Assembly: GCF_949628215.1 (NCBI RefSeq)
Contig: NC_134288.1
Location: 2,356,001 to 2,420,000, forward strand
Reading direction: 5' to 3'
Length of the DNA: 64,000 bases
Origin: Phalacrocorax aristotelis
Lineage: Eukaryota > Chordata > Aves > Suliformes > Phalacrocoracidae
The notes below the pieces were generated by a model. That model had not been told where the DNA came from. It searched no databases and saw only the letters and a program-made list of their open reading frames with translations. Of this stretch, positions 45,629-59,537 are shown in pieces (position 1 is the first letter of the stretch; each line of letters opens with the position of its first letter). The position numbers were made by a program, and so were the translations under genes.

Positions 45629-48628
45629 ATGGATCCGAGGCTGCTGGACCTCCCCCTCGGGGTCAAAATCCCTGTGTTGCCCGGCTCCAAGCCTGTCTTC
45701 TGCAGGGCAAAGCTGGGGGAAAAGGTAAATGAAGCAGAAAGGGGTAGAAAAGCTCTCTTCTTTTACGGGGTCCCCGTCATTCAGAGAAGGGGCGGCCTTG
45801 TGCCCACCTGCTCTACAGCGGGAGCTGCAGCCCTTCAGTCGCACAGGGCTGGGGAGGCGCGGGGAGCGCGTGGCTCCGTGGTGCCAAGAGGAAGGAGGAC
45901 TTGCCCCATAGCGGTGCTCCAGGCTGGCCAGAGCTGGATGGAGAGGAGTCTTCCAGCTACCTTTAGCTTTGCACAAGCACAGCTTGGCACCTCTGGGGAG
46001 CAGCGCAATCCTGTTTTGCAACAAGGGTGAATTGCCTGAGGAAAAGGCATGGCTGTAGGCAACGTTGCAGCTCAGCTCCTTACAGGTGCAGCACGGGGTG
46101 CACCCCTCTCACCCCCGCAGTAAACAGCTCCTTGTCTGCCTCCAGCACCGGTAGAGATAGCCACCGGACGGGGGGGTGTAGGCAGAGGCCGCCTTCTCCG
46201 CTGGAGAGTCTCTGATGTAGCGAGAGCTCTCCTCTGGGTGGGAAGCAAGCCAGGGACTAGCCTGTACCTCGGAGCTTTGGAAATGCCAGCCTGTGTGTGT
46301 GAGGAGCTCGGAAGCATGTTCGTCTCCGCTGCTCTCTCCTGACCTGGAGTTCATCCTCTGGAACATCTCCCTTACAGCTTCAGCGGCCCTCATGCTATTT
46401 TGACCTGGGAGATCCCTACGGTCGCCGACTGCCCACAGAGTACAACAGCCTGCACGACCCCCATCTCCGGGCCTACCACAAACGCCAAGACAACCTGCAG
46501 AGGCTGAAGAGAGGGGGTTTCGTCACCAGCGATGGCAAGGTGCGTTTGGCCGATAGTCGTCGGGCCGATAAAAACGGTTCCCTCCGAGCGGGGTTCCCCG
46601 AGCGCAGAGGGAGCACGTGCAGAGGAGCAGCCCCCCTCCCGCTGGGTTTGGGCTGTTTCGGGGAAGGCAGCCTGCTGCCAGTAGCTGGCTTGACAGCGTT
46701 CGGGCAATTTCTGCCCTCGTCTCTCCGTAGGTGGTTTGCACTCTGAAGAAGTTCAACGAGTACAGGCAGTATCTGACCGGACTCAAGCTGGAGGCAGAGT
46801 ACGTGTTCAGGCGAGAGGAGGTAGGCAAAGCGCAGTGTTGGCGGACGCCTGTCAGCGGCACGGTGCCGAGGGCTGGGGCTTGGCTCGCGGCATCTCGGGG
46901 GGGGCGCTCAGTGCAGAAGAGACGAGGGCTGTGCTCGTGGGCCAGGCGTGGTGCCGGGGAAAGGACTAGCCGGCTCAGAGCTGAGCCAGCGCAGGGTGCT
47001 GGGGTGGGCACGGGCAGGAAGGTCATGTGCGAGCCCGCGTTGTCCTGAGGGAACCCTTCTCTTGTGCCCTCGCTGCGTGGCTGAAGCAGAGCGCTGGCCT
47101 GGGCCCGCGTGAAGCCTCAGCACGCAGGGGCGGGAGCGCTTGTCTGGGCAACGGCGAGCCACAACGCGGTGTCACCTTGCAGGAAAGGCTTCAGCAACGC
47201 CTGGCCACGTTAAGGGATGCCCACAAACCGCTGGGGACAATCGACGCTTCGTGCCTGCTGGAGCAGCTGCGGCAGCCTCAAAGACCACCTTGCCCACCTC
47301 CACCCGCGAGCAGAAAGATCTCCCTGAAATCGGGGCGCTGCAGGAGGCTGAAAGCAGCTTTGGATGAAGGCCAAACCTGCTCCCAACCTGAGCTGGGACA
47401 GGAAGGTGCTGAGCTGCCCAGGAGGGTCAGTAGCGGTGCTGACTCCGGCAAGCAGCCAGACCGCGCTGCAGACAGCGTGTCCAGAGCTGCGTCTCAACAA
47501 CAAGCCGCAACAGAAGCCCAGAAGCTTGAAGAGGTGGCTGAGGCTGTGGTGTGGGAAGTGTTGCAGAGGGTGAAGGCTCCTCGGGCTCAGGCTGCCTGCG
47601 TTTTAAGGAGGGCTGCCCAGGGGATCAGGGGAAGCTTGTGTGGCAGCGCCGGAGGAGCAGAGCCTTTGGAGACTTCTCCTTCACTTTGCCAGCAGGAAAT
47701 CGGACGGGTGGCCAAAGAGCTCGTAGCGACCGTGCTGGAGAGCTTGGCAAAGGCTTTGACATCCAGCATGGCCACAGCGTGTGAGCCAGGGCCGGCAGGC
47801 AGGCGGAAGGAGCGACCTGTTGCCGGAGGAGCCACCCGAGCCGAGGAAGAGAAATCGGGGCAAGCTGAAACAGCAGCTTCCGATGGAGCGTCTGCAGAGG
47901 CTTCCCTGGACAAACTCATCAGAGAAGTTGTTGACGGCGTTTGCTGCACCTTGGAATCCTTTGCAACTTCTCAGGTTGAACGAGACCCTAGCTGCAAATA
48001 TTCCAACAGCCTGGAGCTTCCTGGGAGAAATCTCTCCAAGAGACAGGCGCAGCCATCCCAGGCGCCTTTCTCAAGGCAGGCTGTGGAACAAGCACAGGGA
48101 CTCCCCAGAGCATCTCAACAGCAGAGCCTGGAAGCAAGCAAGGGACCAAAGTCGCTTGCCTTGCAGCCACTGCCAAACAGAGTCGCTGCTGATGCCTCGC
48201 AACTCAGTGGCACGACTGCCGGGGAGAGCCTCCAAAATGCCTCCTCCGGAGTTCAGCAGCACCACGCCGAACGGGCTGGGTATGCCACAACTGTTGTCCC
48301 TGAGGTTCTTGCAACGGCGCCGAAGTTCGAGCGAGAACTGACGCCGAAGCCGACAGCCTTAGCCAACACTTTGGCTATAAGGACCATGGCAAGCCGCATC
48401 ATCGACTCTGTTTTAGAGCGGAGCTGTCAACCCGGGCCTGCCCTGAGTCCCAGACTGAATTTTGGAAGGTGCGTCGCAAAGCTGCCTGCACCATCAGATG
48501 GAAAGGAGAGCTATCCCGCTGAGGACGTCCTCCCCTCCGTGTGCCCACACTTCTCTGGACAGCCCGTCGTCCGGCGGGTGCGAAGCCCCCTGCCCGGGCA
48601 GGAGCACAGCGCAGAGCAGTGCGCGTAA
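45629..48628 (+). CDS. FSIP2-like: FSIP2-like protein, copy 7 (597 aa, intact)
   Basis: Exons are 45629-45724, 46378-46539, 46731-46820 and 47183-48628. Replacements are Lys for Glu at 93 (shared with copy 6), Gln for Arg at 120 (a CpG transition at the start of the last exon), Pro at 152, and Leu for Ile at 466. Intron 2 starts GTAAATG rather than GTAAACG, still a good donor. Confidence 0.85.
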
Positions 48629-48788
48629 AGCTTGTGCAAGGCGAGCCCCAGCAGCCCGTGTCAGAAAGGAGGGTGTTAGCTGGCAGGCTTGTGGACGCTG
48701 TCCTGAGGAGGTGTGTGGCAGGAGAGGTGCAGAGCCCCTGGGCAGCTCCACCAGGCAGCACACACAGACCTTACGCCCTTGTGCTCGC

Positions 48789-48794
48789 AATAAA
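48789..48794 (+). terminator. Polyadenylation signal AATAAA, copy 7
   Basis: AATAAA 161 bases after the stop codon. Confidence 0.75.
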
Positions 48795-50041
48795 GAGCTC
48801 ACTCCCAAGTGCTTGCTTGTGCCTACCTACGTTCAAGCCAGCCCAGGCTGTGTCTGGGCATTTTCCCTGCGGCAATCTCCCTCGTCTTTTTCCCTCCTGC
48901 GGCCTCCGTCACGCTAAGACCCGATTTTAGAGGGAATCTTAACCACGGAGGCGAGAAGTAGCCAGCATTTTTGTCTTGTTTAGCAAGCTTTGCTACCAGG
49001 CTAGCGGAGGGGACGGGTCCGGTTCTAGGAGGCCTGGCTTTCACCTTCTGTGAGGGACAATGTTGGCCTTCGCCTTGAGATCCTTTTTGCAGGGCCCTTT
49101 CTCCTCAGGCCAAGCTCCCCCAGAAGCTCTGCACAGATAGGTGCTGTCACTGCGCCTGGGATGGGCGGTGGCCTCTCCACCCGGGGCCCGCTCTGCCACG
49201 TGTTGTTTGGGTCTGGTCTGTCCTGAGCGGGGAGGCAGGTATGTTGTGGAGGCCCAGAATGGTGCACGGGAGCAGGTTCGCATGAGCAGCCCGTGCCAGG
49301 GCTCAGCCAGAGGGGAGCGGCGGGAGCAACCCCCTCTTGAACGGGAGCTCACTACCCTGCTGTGCCGCACACGGGCTTGGCCTTGGACGGTCTCCCATGG
49401 AGCATCCCCTGGGGAAGGGAGGCCTTCGGTCCCACAAGGAGACAAGGCCGAGGGTTGACAGTTGACATTCAAACGCTAACTGCTCGGCGGTGGAAATTTG
49501 TGACCGAGGAACGATCCGGCACGGAGGGCAAGGAGGCCCCACTGCGAGAAGGGGTTGACCTGGCTGGAAGCAGGGGTGCCAGAGACAGCAGGACTCCCTG
49601 CAAGGGAGCGCAGTTTCCCTGGGTGATTAGAAACAGCCTCGGCACTGCCTTGTAGCCATCCTGGAACGGAAGCTCTCAGGGGCCACCTCTGACTGGCCAG
49701 CAGAGCTGCTCTGGGAGATGGGCCCACGGCCCAGCTGAGGTGCCCCAGGCAAACCGCTCAAACTGCTCACGGGATGGGCGCTGGTGCAAGGGGAGGGAAG
49801 GAACCTGCTTGTGACGCATCATTGCCGACTCCAGGTAGAGCCGCTCTGCCCAATGCATTGTTCGGGTTTTTTGGTTTAGCTTGGTTGTTTTTCGTATTCA
49901 AGCACAAACGTGGGTTTAGTTTGCCTCGAGGGGTGCCGTAAAAATTCCCCAATAGCAGGAAACAGAGCCCGGCCTACCCAGAGAACCTCTCGAGTCTTTG
50001 GTTTACCACTCTGCCCATCTGCAGAGAGAAAGTAACCCCAG

Positions 50042-52110
50042 CTGCAGGGAGCCTACAGCGGGCACCTGGAGGGGCCCTCACAGCCCTGCGACACCGGCAA
50101 CAAGGGACATGTTGTGCAGGCGTTCTTTAGCTCTAACTTCTGGAAGGCCTTCCCACAGGAACTGCTATGTATCGGAGGCTGTGAGCAGTGGCTCGAGGTA
50201 AGGCGTGAGCTCCCTCAGTCTCTCTCTCCACCCCAGCCTCTTTCCCGGGACAATGCCAGCCCTTCAGGATCACCAGCACTCGTCCCCACACCTCCACAGC
50301 CAGCCCCTCTCTCCCCCAGGCTAAAGGCGTCCTTCTCTCCTGGCTGGCCAAACCAGAGGTCCCTCCTGTTCCCTGGCAAGACGGTCAGCACGCAGACGCA
50401 GAGAGGGAAATGCTCGCTGCAGGCAGCTAGGTATGCTCCCGAGCACCTTGGCTGCCCCTGGAGCAGCCAGCCCCTCGGGCCCTCTTCTCACTCATGTCAG
50501 CACCAGAAAACACCAGCAGCCAAACCACCTTCCCTCTGCTACTCCAGCCCTGCCCGGTCACTCTGGATTCTGTTCTGAATTGCCTTCTTTCTGTTCGTGC
50601 CCTCTCCTCGACTGGAATGGCAAAACCCCGTGACACGGGGGTGAGAATATCTTTGTAAGCAAACTGGCTGGCAGGACGGAGACACGCAGCGCCGCGTGCC
50701 TCTGTCGCCTCTGCACCCCGGCCCCTGCCGAGGCTTTCGGCAGAGACCGCCTTCCTCCTGCCCTCGCTGAGCTCCTGGGCTCAGAAGTGCCGTGAACTTC
50801 AGTGGGTCTCTTTGCAGGGACGTCACCACGCTCGTAACATCGCAGGCTGTCCCAGCTGATGTGTGGCCATGGGATCCTCTCCGTGAGCTTTACCGATACC
50901 CCAACACACCGCAGTGTGCTGGTTTTGGCTGACAAGGCGTTAATTCTCCTCCCCGTGGGGCGCCGGCTACCTTTCCAGCTTCCCGCGCTCTGCCACGTCG
51001 GCGGGAGGCTGGCAGGGGCAGAGGGGCAGGGCCACGGCGGGGGCGGCTGCCCGCCGCTGCCCAATGGCATGTTCATTCCGTAGCATGTGACACCATGGCC
51101 AGTATATTAAGGGGGGGGCAGTTTTCGGCTCGGAAGAGGCGCGCCGTGGGGCGGGCGGGCGCCTGCGTCGCGTGGCGTATTTCCGCCCTTCATTCCCCTC
51201 CCCCGCCCCGCCCGGGTTTTGCGCCTCTCGTTGTTCTCATTTCCATTGCATTGTTGTTGTTTGGGTTTTTTTTCGAAATCTTAATCATCGAACTGTTCTT
51301 ATCTGAACCCACGAGCGTTACCCTTCTGATTCTCTCCCCGATCTGCCCGTGGGGGAGTGAGCGAGCGGCTGTGCGGGGCTGAGCTGCCGGCTAAACCACG
51401 ACACACAGGTAAGGAGCGGTCTCTGTTTTTAAAGTGATGGAACCCCAGAGGTGTGACACAACTTCCAAGGGGGTCTTAGTTTAGCTAGTTCCTGTCACTT
51501 TTGTGACTCCCTGACTTGCACTGCACAGGGCGTTCTGCTCTGCCTTGCCTAGCTTCTTACAGGCAGAGCCCGGCGGATGCACGGTCTGGCGTCTGCTGCG
51601 GCTCTCGGGCGTCCCTGTGCTTTCCAGCTGCAGAGGAACTGCACACAGGGCCTCGCACGTCCCCTACCGGGACCACATACAGCTCCGGCAGCGCTTCCTG
51701 AGGGTGCAAATGTCTGTGAACACGGCGCAAGGGGCGTCGCTGTTGTGGCTGAGGAGCCAACGCCGCAGGGAGAGGGGAGTCGGGGCACAGCCGATGCCGC
51801 TCCTGCGCTTGCAAAGCAGGAGAAGAGCGGCAGCTGGCGCATGTGCAAGAGGCTGCTTTGGAAGCAGAGGAGCATGGTTCCTGGGCCGTGCACTTTGCTG
51901 TTTCCCGCGAGACCCACGGTAATCATCGGCACGTACCATTTATTACTCTCCCTGTTTCTTGCCTTTGTTTAACAAGAGAGCCTGGCAGGACCTCTCCCGT
52001 TTCAAAGCTGCCACGACGACCTGAGGAGGACAGGCGACGCACCACCGATCCCAAACGCGGGCACGCAGTCGTTAGGCTCGATGGTCGGGCCGCCGTTCAG
52101 CAGGACCTAG
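50042..52110 (+). pseudogene. Second-gene remnants, copy 7, interrupted by an LTR
   Basis: Pieces A-E are present in the common form. Confidence 0.35.
50915..51403 (+). mobile_element. Solo LTR, copy 7
   Basis: Same 489-bp fossil LTR at the same site. Confidence 0.8.
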
Positions 52111-52517
52111 ACGGGCTGGAGGAAGGGGCCATCGGCGACCTCACCGCATCCAGCCCCAAAGCGGTAGGAAGTGAGAGCCGAAGCGAGCAGCAGAGACGAG
52201 GGCGGGGGAGGCTGACTGGGAAGGGGGCAGAGAGGTGCCTGGGCTGAAGGGGAGCCTGAGGAAAGGGCAGGGGAGGGGTTTCCCTCGGCCTCTGTTTGCC
52301 TTCTGCGTTGTTTCTCAAGACGCGAATCGGGAATTGGATGTTGACTGCTGTGGGCCAACAATCCAATTCAGTGCAGTCGCCTGACTCGAGGCTGCTTTGC
52401 CCGTGACAGGGAAGAGGTCTAAAAAGGAAAAGGGGGAAAGCTGAGCTAAGAAGGAGCCTCTCTGCTGTGGCCGTTCCTTGCATCTCTTCCCGCTTGTCGA
52501 GGATGCCTGCTTTGCTT

Positions 52518-52601
52518 CACAGAATCGCAGAGGAGTTGAGGTGGGAAGGGCCCTGTGGAGATGACCTCTCAAAGCGCGCTCAGCAAGAGCGGGTGGCCCA
52601 C
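52518..52601 (-). mobile_element. CR1 LINE 3'-end fragment, copy 8
   Basis: CR1 tail remnant as in the other units. Confidence 0.6.
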
Positions 52602-52640
52602 AGGCCTGTCCCATGGTCCGGTGGGCGGCAGCCGGGCGGC

Positions 52641-52746
52641 GGCACGGCAACGCAGCGATGTGACAACGCTGCAACGTGACAACGGTGTGATGCGACAATG
52701 CCCCGTGGCTCTATATAGCCGCTCGCTGGGAGCCTCTGGAGCGAGC
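52641..52746 (+). promoter_or_regulatory. Core promoter of FSIP2-like copy 8
   Basis: TATATAG at 52712-52718, with the common CAACGG form upstream. Confidence 0.65.
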
Positions 52747-53055
52747 GGAGTCAGCGCAGGGTCGCAGCTCCACGAGAGCTCTTGGAAGGAGCCGCGGAGC
52801 GCCGTCTCACTGCTGGCGTCCGAAAGGCAGACGCACTGCCGAGTGCACTGGGAGAGAGGAGAGAGGTGAGCAGCGGGGCCGACGGAGAGGGCTCAGCCGG
52901 GGAGCCCCGGGTGTGGCAGGGTTGCTCTGGGGCCTTGGCACATGCCCTTTCTTGCAAGTGCCATGCAGGAGGCTTCTTGAGCTGGCACCTGAGTGTCTCT
53001 GTCTTCCTAGCTCGGGCACAGGAGACGGCACCTGGGAGAAGGAGCTACTGGGCTG

Positions 53056-56055
53056 ATGGATCCGAGGCTGCTGGACCTCCCCCTCGGGGTCAAAATCCCT
53101 GTGTTGCCCGGCTCCAAGCCTGTCTTCTGCAGGGCAAAGCTGGGGGAAAAGGTAAACGAAGCAGAAAGGGGTAGAAAAGCTCTCTTCTTTTACGGGGTCC
53201 CCGTCATTCAGAGAAGGGGCGGCCTTGTGCCCACCTGCTCTACAGCGGGAGCTGCAGCCCTTCAGTCGCACAGGGCTGGGGAGGCGCGGGGAGCGCGTGG
53301 CTCCATGGTGCCAAGAGGAAGGAGGACTTGCCCCATAGCGGTGCTCCAGGCTGGCCAGAGCTGGATGGAGAGGAGTCTTCCAGCTACCTTTAGCTTTGCA
53401 CAAGCACAGCTTGGCACCTCTGGGGAGCAGCGCAATCCTGTTTTGCAACAAGGGTGAATTGCCTGAGGAAAAGGCATGGCTGTAGGCAACATTGCAGCTC
53501 AGCTCCTTACAGGTGCAGCACGGGGTGCACCCCTCTCACCCCCGCAGTAAACAGCTCCTTGTCTGCCTCCAGCACCGGTAGAGATAGCCACCGGACGGGG
53601 GGGTGTAGGCAGAGGCCGCCTTCTCCGCTGGAGAGTCTCTGATGTAGCGAGAGCTCTCCTCTGGGTGGGAAGCAAGCCAGGGACTAGCCTGTACCTCGGA
53701 GCTTTGGAAATGCCAGCCTGTGTGTGTGAGGAGCTCGGAAGCATGTTCGTCTCCGCTGCTCTCTCCTGACCTGGAGTTCATCCTCTGGAACATCTCCCTT
53801 ACAGCTTCAGCGGCCCTCATGCTATTTTGACCTGGGAGATCCCTACGGTCGCCGACTGCCCACAGAGTACAACAGCCTGCACGACCCCCATCTCCGGGCC
53901 TACCACAAACGCCAAGACAACCTGCAGAGGCTGAAGAGAGGGGGTTTCGTCACCAGCGATGGCAAGGTGCGTTTGGCCGATAGTCGTCGGGCCGATAAAA
54001 ACGGTTCCCTCCGAGCGGGGTTCCCCGAGCGCAGAGGGAGCACGTGCAGAGGAGCAGCCCCCCTCCCGCTGGGTTTGGGCTGTTTCGGGGAAGGCAGCCT
54101 GCTGCCAGTAGCTGGCTTGACAGCGTTCGGGCGATTTCTGCCCTCGTCTCTCCGTAGGTGGTTTGCACTCTGAAGGAGTTCAACGAGTACAGGCAGTATC
54201 TGACCGGACTCAAGCTGGAGGCAGAGTACGTGTTCAGGCGAGAGGAGGTAGGCAAAGCGCAGTGTTGGCGGACGCCTGTCAGCGGCACGGTGCCGAGGGC
54301 TGGGGCTTGGCTCGCGGCATCTCGGGGGGGGCGCTCAGTGCAGAAGAGACGAGGGCTGTGCTCGTGGGCCAGGCGTGGTGCCGGGGAAAGGACTAGCCGG
54401 CTCGGAGCTGAGCCAGCGCAGGGTGCTGGGGTGGGCATGGGCAGGAAGGTCATGTGCGAGCCCGCGTTGTCCTGAGGGAACCCTTCTCTTGTGCCCTCGC
54501 CGCGTGGCTGAAGCAGAGCGCTGGCCTGGGCCCGCGTGAAGCCTCAGCACGCAGGGGCGGGAGCGCTTGTCTGGGCAACGGCGAGCCACAACGCGGTGTC
54601 ACCTTGCAGGAAAGGCTTCGGCAACGCCTGGCCACGTTAAGGGATGCCCACAAACCGCTGGGGACAATCGACGCTTCGTGCCTGCTGGAGCAGCTGCGGC
54701 AGCCTCAAAGACCACCTTGCCCACCTCCACCCGCGAGCAGAAAGATCTCCCTGAAATCGGGGCGCTGCAGGAGGCTGAAAGCAGCTTTGGATGAAGGCCA
54801 AACCTGCTCCCAACCTGAGCTGGGACAGGAAGGTGCTGAGCTGCCCAGGAGGGTCAGTAGCGGTGCTGACTCCGGCAAGCAGCCAGACCGCGCTGCAGAC
54901 AGCGTGTCCAGAGCTGCGTCTCAACAACAAGCCGCAACAGAAGCCCAGAAGCTTGAAGAGGTGGCTGAGGCTGTGGTGTGGGAAGTGTTGCAGAGGGTGA
55001 AGGCTCCTCGGGCTCAGGCTGCCTGCGTTTTAAGGAGGGCTGCCCAGGGGATCAGGGGAAGCTTGTGTGGCAGCGCCGGAGGAGCAGAGCCTTTGGAGAC
55101 TTCTCCTTCACTTTGCCAGCAGGAAATCGGACGGGTGGCCAAAGAGCTCGTAGCGACCGTGCTGGAGAGCTTGGCAAAGGCTTTGACATCCAGCATGGCC
55201 ACAGCGTGTGAGCCAGGGCCGGCAGGCAGGCGGAAGGAGCGACCTGTTGCCGGAGGAGCCACCCGAGCCGAGGAAGAGAAATCGGGGCAAGCTGAAACAG
55301 CAGCTTCCGATGGAGCGTCTGCAGAGGCTTCCCTGGACAAACTCATCAGAGAAGTTGTTGACGGCGTTTGCTGCACCTTGGAATCCTTTGCAACTTCTCA
55401 GGTTGAACGAGACCCTAGCTGCAAATATTCCAACAGCCTGGAGCTTCCTGGGAGAAATCTCTCCAAGAGACAGGCGCAGCCATCCCAGGCGCCTTTCTCA
55501 AGGCAGGCTGTGGAACAAGCACAGGGACTCCCCAGAGCATCTCAACAGCAGAGCCTGGAAGCAAGCAAGGGACCAAAGTCGCTTGCCTTGCAGCCACTGC
55601 CAAACAGAGTCGCTGCTGATGCCTCGCAACTCAGTGGCACGACTGCCGGGGAGAGCATCCAAAATGCCTCCTCCGGAGTTCAGCAGCACCACGCCGAACG
55701 GGCTGGGTATGCCACAACTGTTGTCCCTGAGGTTCTTGCAACGGCGCCGAAGTTCGAGCGAGAACTGACGCCGAAGCCGACAGCCTTAGCCAACACTTTG
55801 GCTATAAGGACCATGGCAAGCCGCATCATCGACTCTGTTTTAGAGCGGAGCTGTCAACCCGGGCCTGCCCTGAGTCCCAGACTGAATTTTGGAAGGTGCG
55901 TCGCAAAGCTGCCTGCACCATCAGATGGAAAGGAGAGCTATCCCGCTGAGGACGTCCTCCCCTCCGTGTGCCCACACTTCTCCGGACAGCCCGTCGTCCG
56001 GCGGGTGCGAAGCCCCCTGCCCGGGCAGGAGCACAGCGCAGAGCAGTGCGCGTAA
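53056..56055 (+). CDS. FSIP2-like: FSIP2-like protein, copy 8 (597 aa, intact)
   Basis: Exons are 53056-53151, 53805-53966, 54158-54247 and 54610-56055. The protein appears identical to copy 9: Pro at 152, Arg at 210, Val at 450, Ile at 466, Thr at 517 and Arg at 581. It has the majority residue at nearly every variable position, so it is a good reference copy. Confidence 0.86.
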
Positions 56056-56215
56056 AGCTTGTGCAAGGCGAGCCCCAGCAGCCCGTGTCAGAAAGGAGGG
56101 TGTTAGCTGGCAGGCTTGTGGACACTGTCCTGAGGAGGTGTGTGGCAGGAGAGGTGCAGAGCCCCTGGGCAGCTCCACCAGGCAGCACACACAGACCTTA
56201 CGCCCTTGTGCTCGC

Positions 56216-56221
56216 AATAAA
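56216..56221 (+). terminator. Polyadenylation signal AATAAA, copy 8
   Basis: AATAAA 161 bases after the stop codon. Confidence 0.75.
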
Positions 56222-57468
56222 GAGCTCACTCCCAAGTGCTTGCTTGTGCCTACCTACGTTCAAGCCAGCCCAGGCTGTGTCTGGGCATTTTCCCTGCGGC
56301 AATCTCCCTCGTCTTTTTCCCTCCTGCGGCCTCCGTCACGCTAAGACCCGATTTTAGAGGGAATCTTAACCACGGAGGCGAGAAGTAGCCAGCATTTTTG
56401 TCTTGTTTAGCAAGCTTTGCTGCCAGGCTAGCGGAGGGGACGGGTCCGGTTCTAGGAGGCCTGGCTTTCACCTTCTGTGAGGGACAATGTTGGCCTTCGC
56501 CTTGAGATCCTTTTTGCAGGGCCCTTTCTCCTCAGGCCAAGCTCCCCCATAAGCTCTGCACAGATAGGTGCTGTCACTGCGCCTGGGATGGGCGGTGGCC
56601 TCTCCACCCGGGGCCCGCTCTGCCACGTGTTGTTTGGGTCTGGTCTGTCCTGAGCGGGGAGGCAGGTATGTTGTGGAGGCCCAGAATGGTGCACGGGAGC
56701 AGGTTCGCATGAGCAGCCCGTGCCAGGGCTCAGCCAGAGGGGAGCGGCGGGAGCAACCCCCTCTTGAACGGGAGCTCACTACTCTGCTGTGCCGCACACG
56801 GGCTTGGCCTTGGACGGTCTCCCATGGAGCATCCCCTGGGGAAGGGAGGCCTTCGGTCCCACAAGGAGACAAGGCCGAGGGTTGACAGTTGACATTCAAA
56901 CGCTAACTGCTCGGCGGTGGAAATTTGTGACCGAGGAACGATCCGGCACGGAGGGCAAGGAGGCCCCACTGCGAGAAGGGGTTGACCTGGCTGGAAGCAG
57001 GGGTGCCAGAGACAGCAGGACTCCCTGCAAGGGAGCGCAGTTTCCCTGGGTGATTAGAAACAGCCTCGGCACTGCCTTGTAGCCATCCTGGAACGGAAGC
57101 TCTCAGGGGCCACCTCTGACTGGCCAGCAGAGCTGCTCTGGGAGATGGGCCCACGGCCCAGCTGAGGTGCCCCAGGCAAACCGCTCAAACTGCTCACGGG
57201 ATGGGCGCTGGTGCAAGGGGAGGGAAGGAACCTGCTTGTGACGCATCATTGCCGACTCCAGGTAGAGCCGCTCTGCCCAATGCATTGTTCGGGTTTTTTG
57301 GTTTAGCTTGGTTGTTTTTCGTATTCAAGCACAAACGTGGGTTTAGTTTGCCTCGAGGGGTGCCGTAAAAATTCCCCAATAGCAGGAAACAGAGCCCGGC
57401 CTACCCAGAGAACCTCTCGAGTCTTTGGTTTACCACTCTGCCCATCTGCAGAGAGAAAGTAACCCCAG

Positions 57469-59537
57469 CTGCAGGGAGCCTACAGCGGGCACCTGGAGGG
57501 GCCCTCACAGCCCTGCGACACCGGCAACAAGGGACATGTTGTGCAGGCGTTCTTTAGCTCTAACTTCTGGAAGGCCTTCCCACAGGAACTGCTATGTATC
57601 GGAGGCTGTGAGCAGTGGCTCGAGGTAAGGCGTGAGCTCCCTCAGTCTCTCTCTCCACCCCAGCCTCTTTCCCGGGACAATGCCAGCCCTTCAGGATCAC
57701 CAGCACTCGTCCCCACACCTCCACAGCCAGCCCCTCTCTCCCCCAGGCTAAAGGCGTCCTTCTCTCCTGGCTGGCCAAACCAGAGGTCCCTCGTGTTCCC
57801 TGGCAAGACGGTCAGCACGCAGACGCAGAGAGGGAAATGCTCGCTGCAGGCAGCTAGGTATGCTCCCGAGCACCTTGGCTGCCCCTGGAGCAGCCAGCCC
57901 CTCGGGCCCTCTTCTCACTCATGTCAGCACCAGAAAACACCAGCAGCCAAACCACCTTCCCTCTGCTACTCCAGCCCTGCCCGGTCACTCTGGATTCTGT
58001 TCTGAATTGCCTTCTTTCTGTTCGTGCCCTCTCCTCGACTGGAATGGCAAAACCCCGTGACACGGGGGTGAGAATATCTTTGTAAGCAAACTGGCTGGCA
58101 GGACGGAGACACGCAGCGCCGCGTGCCTCTGTCGCCTCTGCACCCCGGCCCCTGCCGAGGCTTTCGGCAGAGACCGCCTTCCTCCTGCCCTCGCTGAGCT
58201 CCTGGGCTCAGAAGTGCCGTGAACTTCAGTGGGTCTCTTTGCAGGGACGTCACCACGCTCGTAACATCGCAGGCTGTCCCAGCTGATGTGTGGCCATGGG
58301 ATCCTCTCCGTGAGCTTTACCGATACCCCAACACACCGCAGTGTGCTGGTTTTGGCTGACAAGGCGTTAATTCTCCTCCCCGTGGGGCGTCGGCTACCTT
58401 TCCAGCTTCCCGCGCTCTGCCACGTCGGCGGGAGGCTGGCAGGGGCAGAGGGGCAGGGCCACGGCGGGGGCGGCTGCCCGCCGCTGCCCAATGGCATGTT
58501 CATTCCGTAGCATGTGACACCATGGCCAGTATATTAAGGGGGGGGCAGTTTTCGGCTCGGAAGAGGCGCGCCGTGGGGCGGGCGGGCGCCTGCGTCGCGT
58601 GGCGTATTTCCGCCCTTCATTCCCCTCCCCCGCCCCGCCCGGGTTTTGCGCCTCTCGTTGTTCTCATTTCCATTGCATTGTTGTTGTTTGGGTTTTTTTT
58701 CGAAATCTTAATCATCGAACTGTTCTTATCTGAACCCACGAGCGTTACCCTTCTGATTCTCTCCCCGATCTGCCCGTGGGGGAGTGAGCGAGCGGCTGTG
58801 CGGGGCTGAGCTGCCGGCTAAACCACGACACACAGGTAAGGAGCGGTCTCTGTTTTTAAAGTGATGGAACCCCAGAGGTCTGACACAACTTCCAAGGGGG
58901 TCTTAGTTTAGCTAGTTCCTGTCACTTTTGTGACTCCCTGACTTGCACTGCACAGGGCGTTCTGCTCTGCCTTGCCTAGCTTCTTACAGGCAGAGCCCGG
59001 CGGATGCACGGTCTGGCGTCTGCTGCGGCTCTCGGGCGTCCCTGTGCTTTCCAGCTGCAGAGGAACTGCACACAGGGCCTCGCACGTCCCCTACCGGGAC
59101 CACATACAGCTCCGGCAGCGCTTCCTGAGGGTGCAAATGTCTGTGAACACGGCGCAAGGGGCGTCGCTGTTGTGGCTGAGGAGCCAACGCCGCAGGGAGA
59201 GGGGAGTCGGGGCACAGCCGATGCCGCTCCTGCGCTTGCAAAGCAGGAGAAGAGCGGCAGCTGGCGCATGTGCAAGAGGCTGCTTTGGAAGCAGAGGAGC
59301 ATGGTTCCTGGGCCGTGCACTTTGCTGTTTCCCGCGAGACCCACGGTAATCATCGGCACGTACCATTTATTACTCTCCCTGTTTCTTGCCTTTGTTTAAC
59401 AAGAGAGCCTGGCAGGACCTCTCCCGTTTCAAAGCTGCCACGACGACCTGAGGAGGACAGGCGACGCACCACCGATCCCAAACGCGGGCACGCAGTCGTT
59501 AGGCTCGATGGTCGGGCCGCCGTTCAGCAGGACCTAG
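57469..59537 (+). pseudogene. Second-gene remnants, copy 8, interrupted by an LTR
   Basis: Pieces A-E are present. G at 57793 in piece B is shared with copy 5, and GGTCTGAC after the LTR (near 58878) is shared with copy 1. Confidence 0.35.
58342..58830 (+). mobile_element. Solo LTR, copy 8
   Basis: Same fossil LTR, the last one in the window. The partial ninth unit ends before its LTR site. Confidence 0.8.

Larger units (their letters stand above)
44560..51986 (+). repeat. Tandem unit, copy 7 (7427 bp)
   Basis: Full-length unit, closest to copy 6 in its first third and to copies 8 and 9 at the start of the last exon. Confidence 0.98.
51987..59413 (+). repeat. Tandem unit, copy 8 (7427 bp)
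   Basis: Full-length unit. Over the part that can be compared it is nearly the same as copy 9, including the rare ccccataagctc at 56545 and at 63973. Confidence 0.98.
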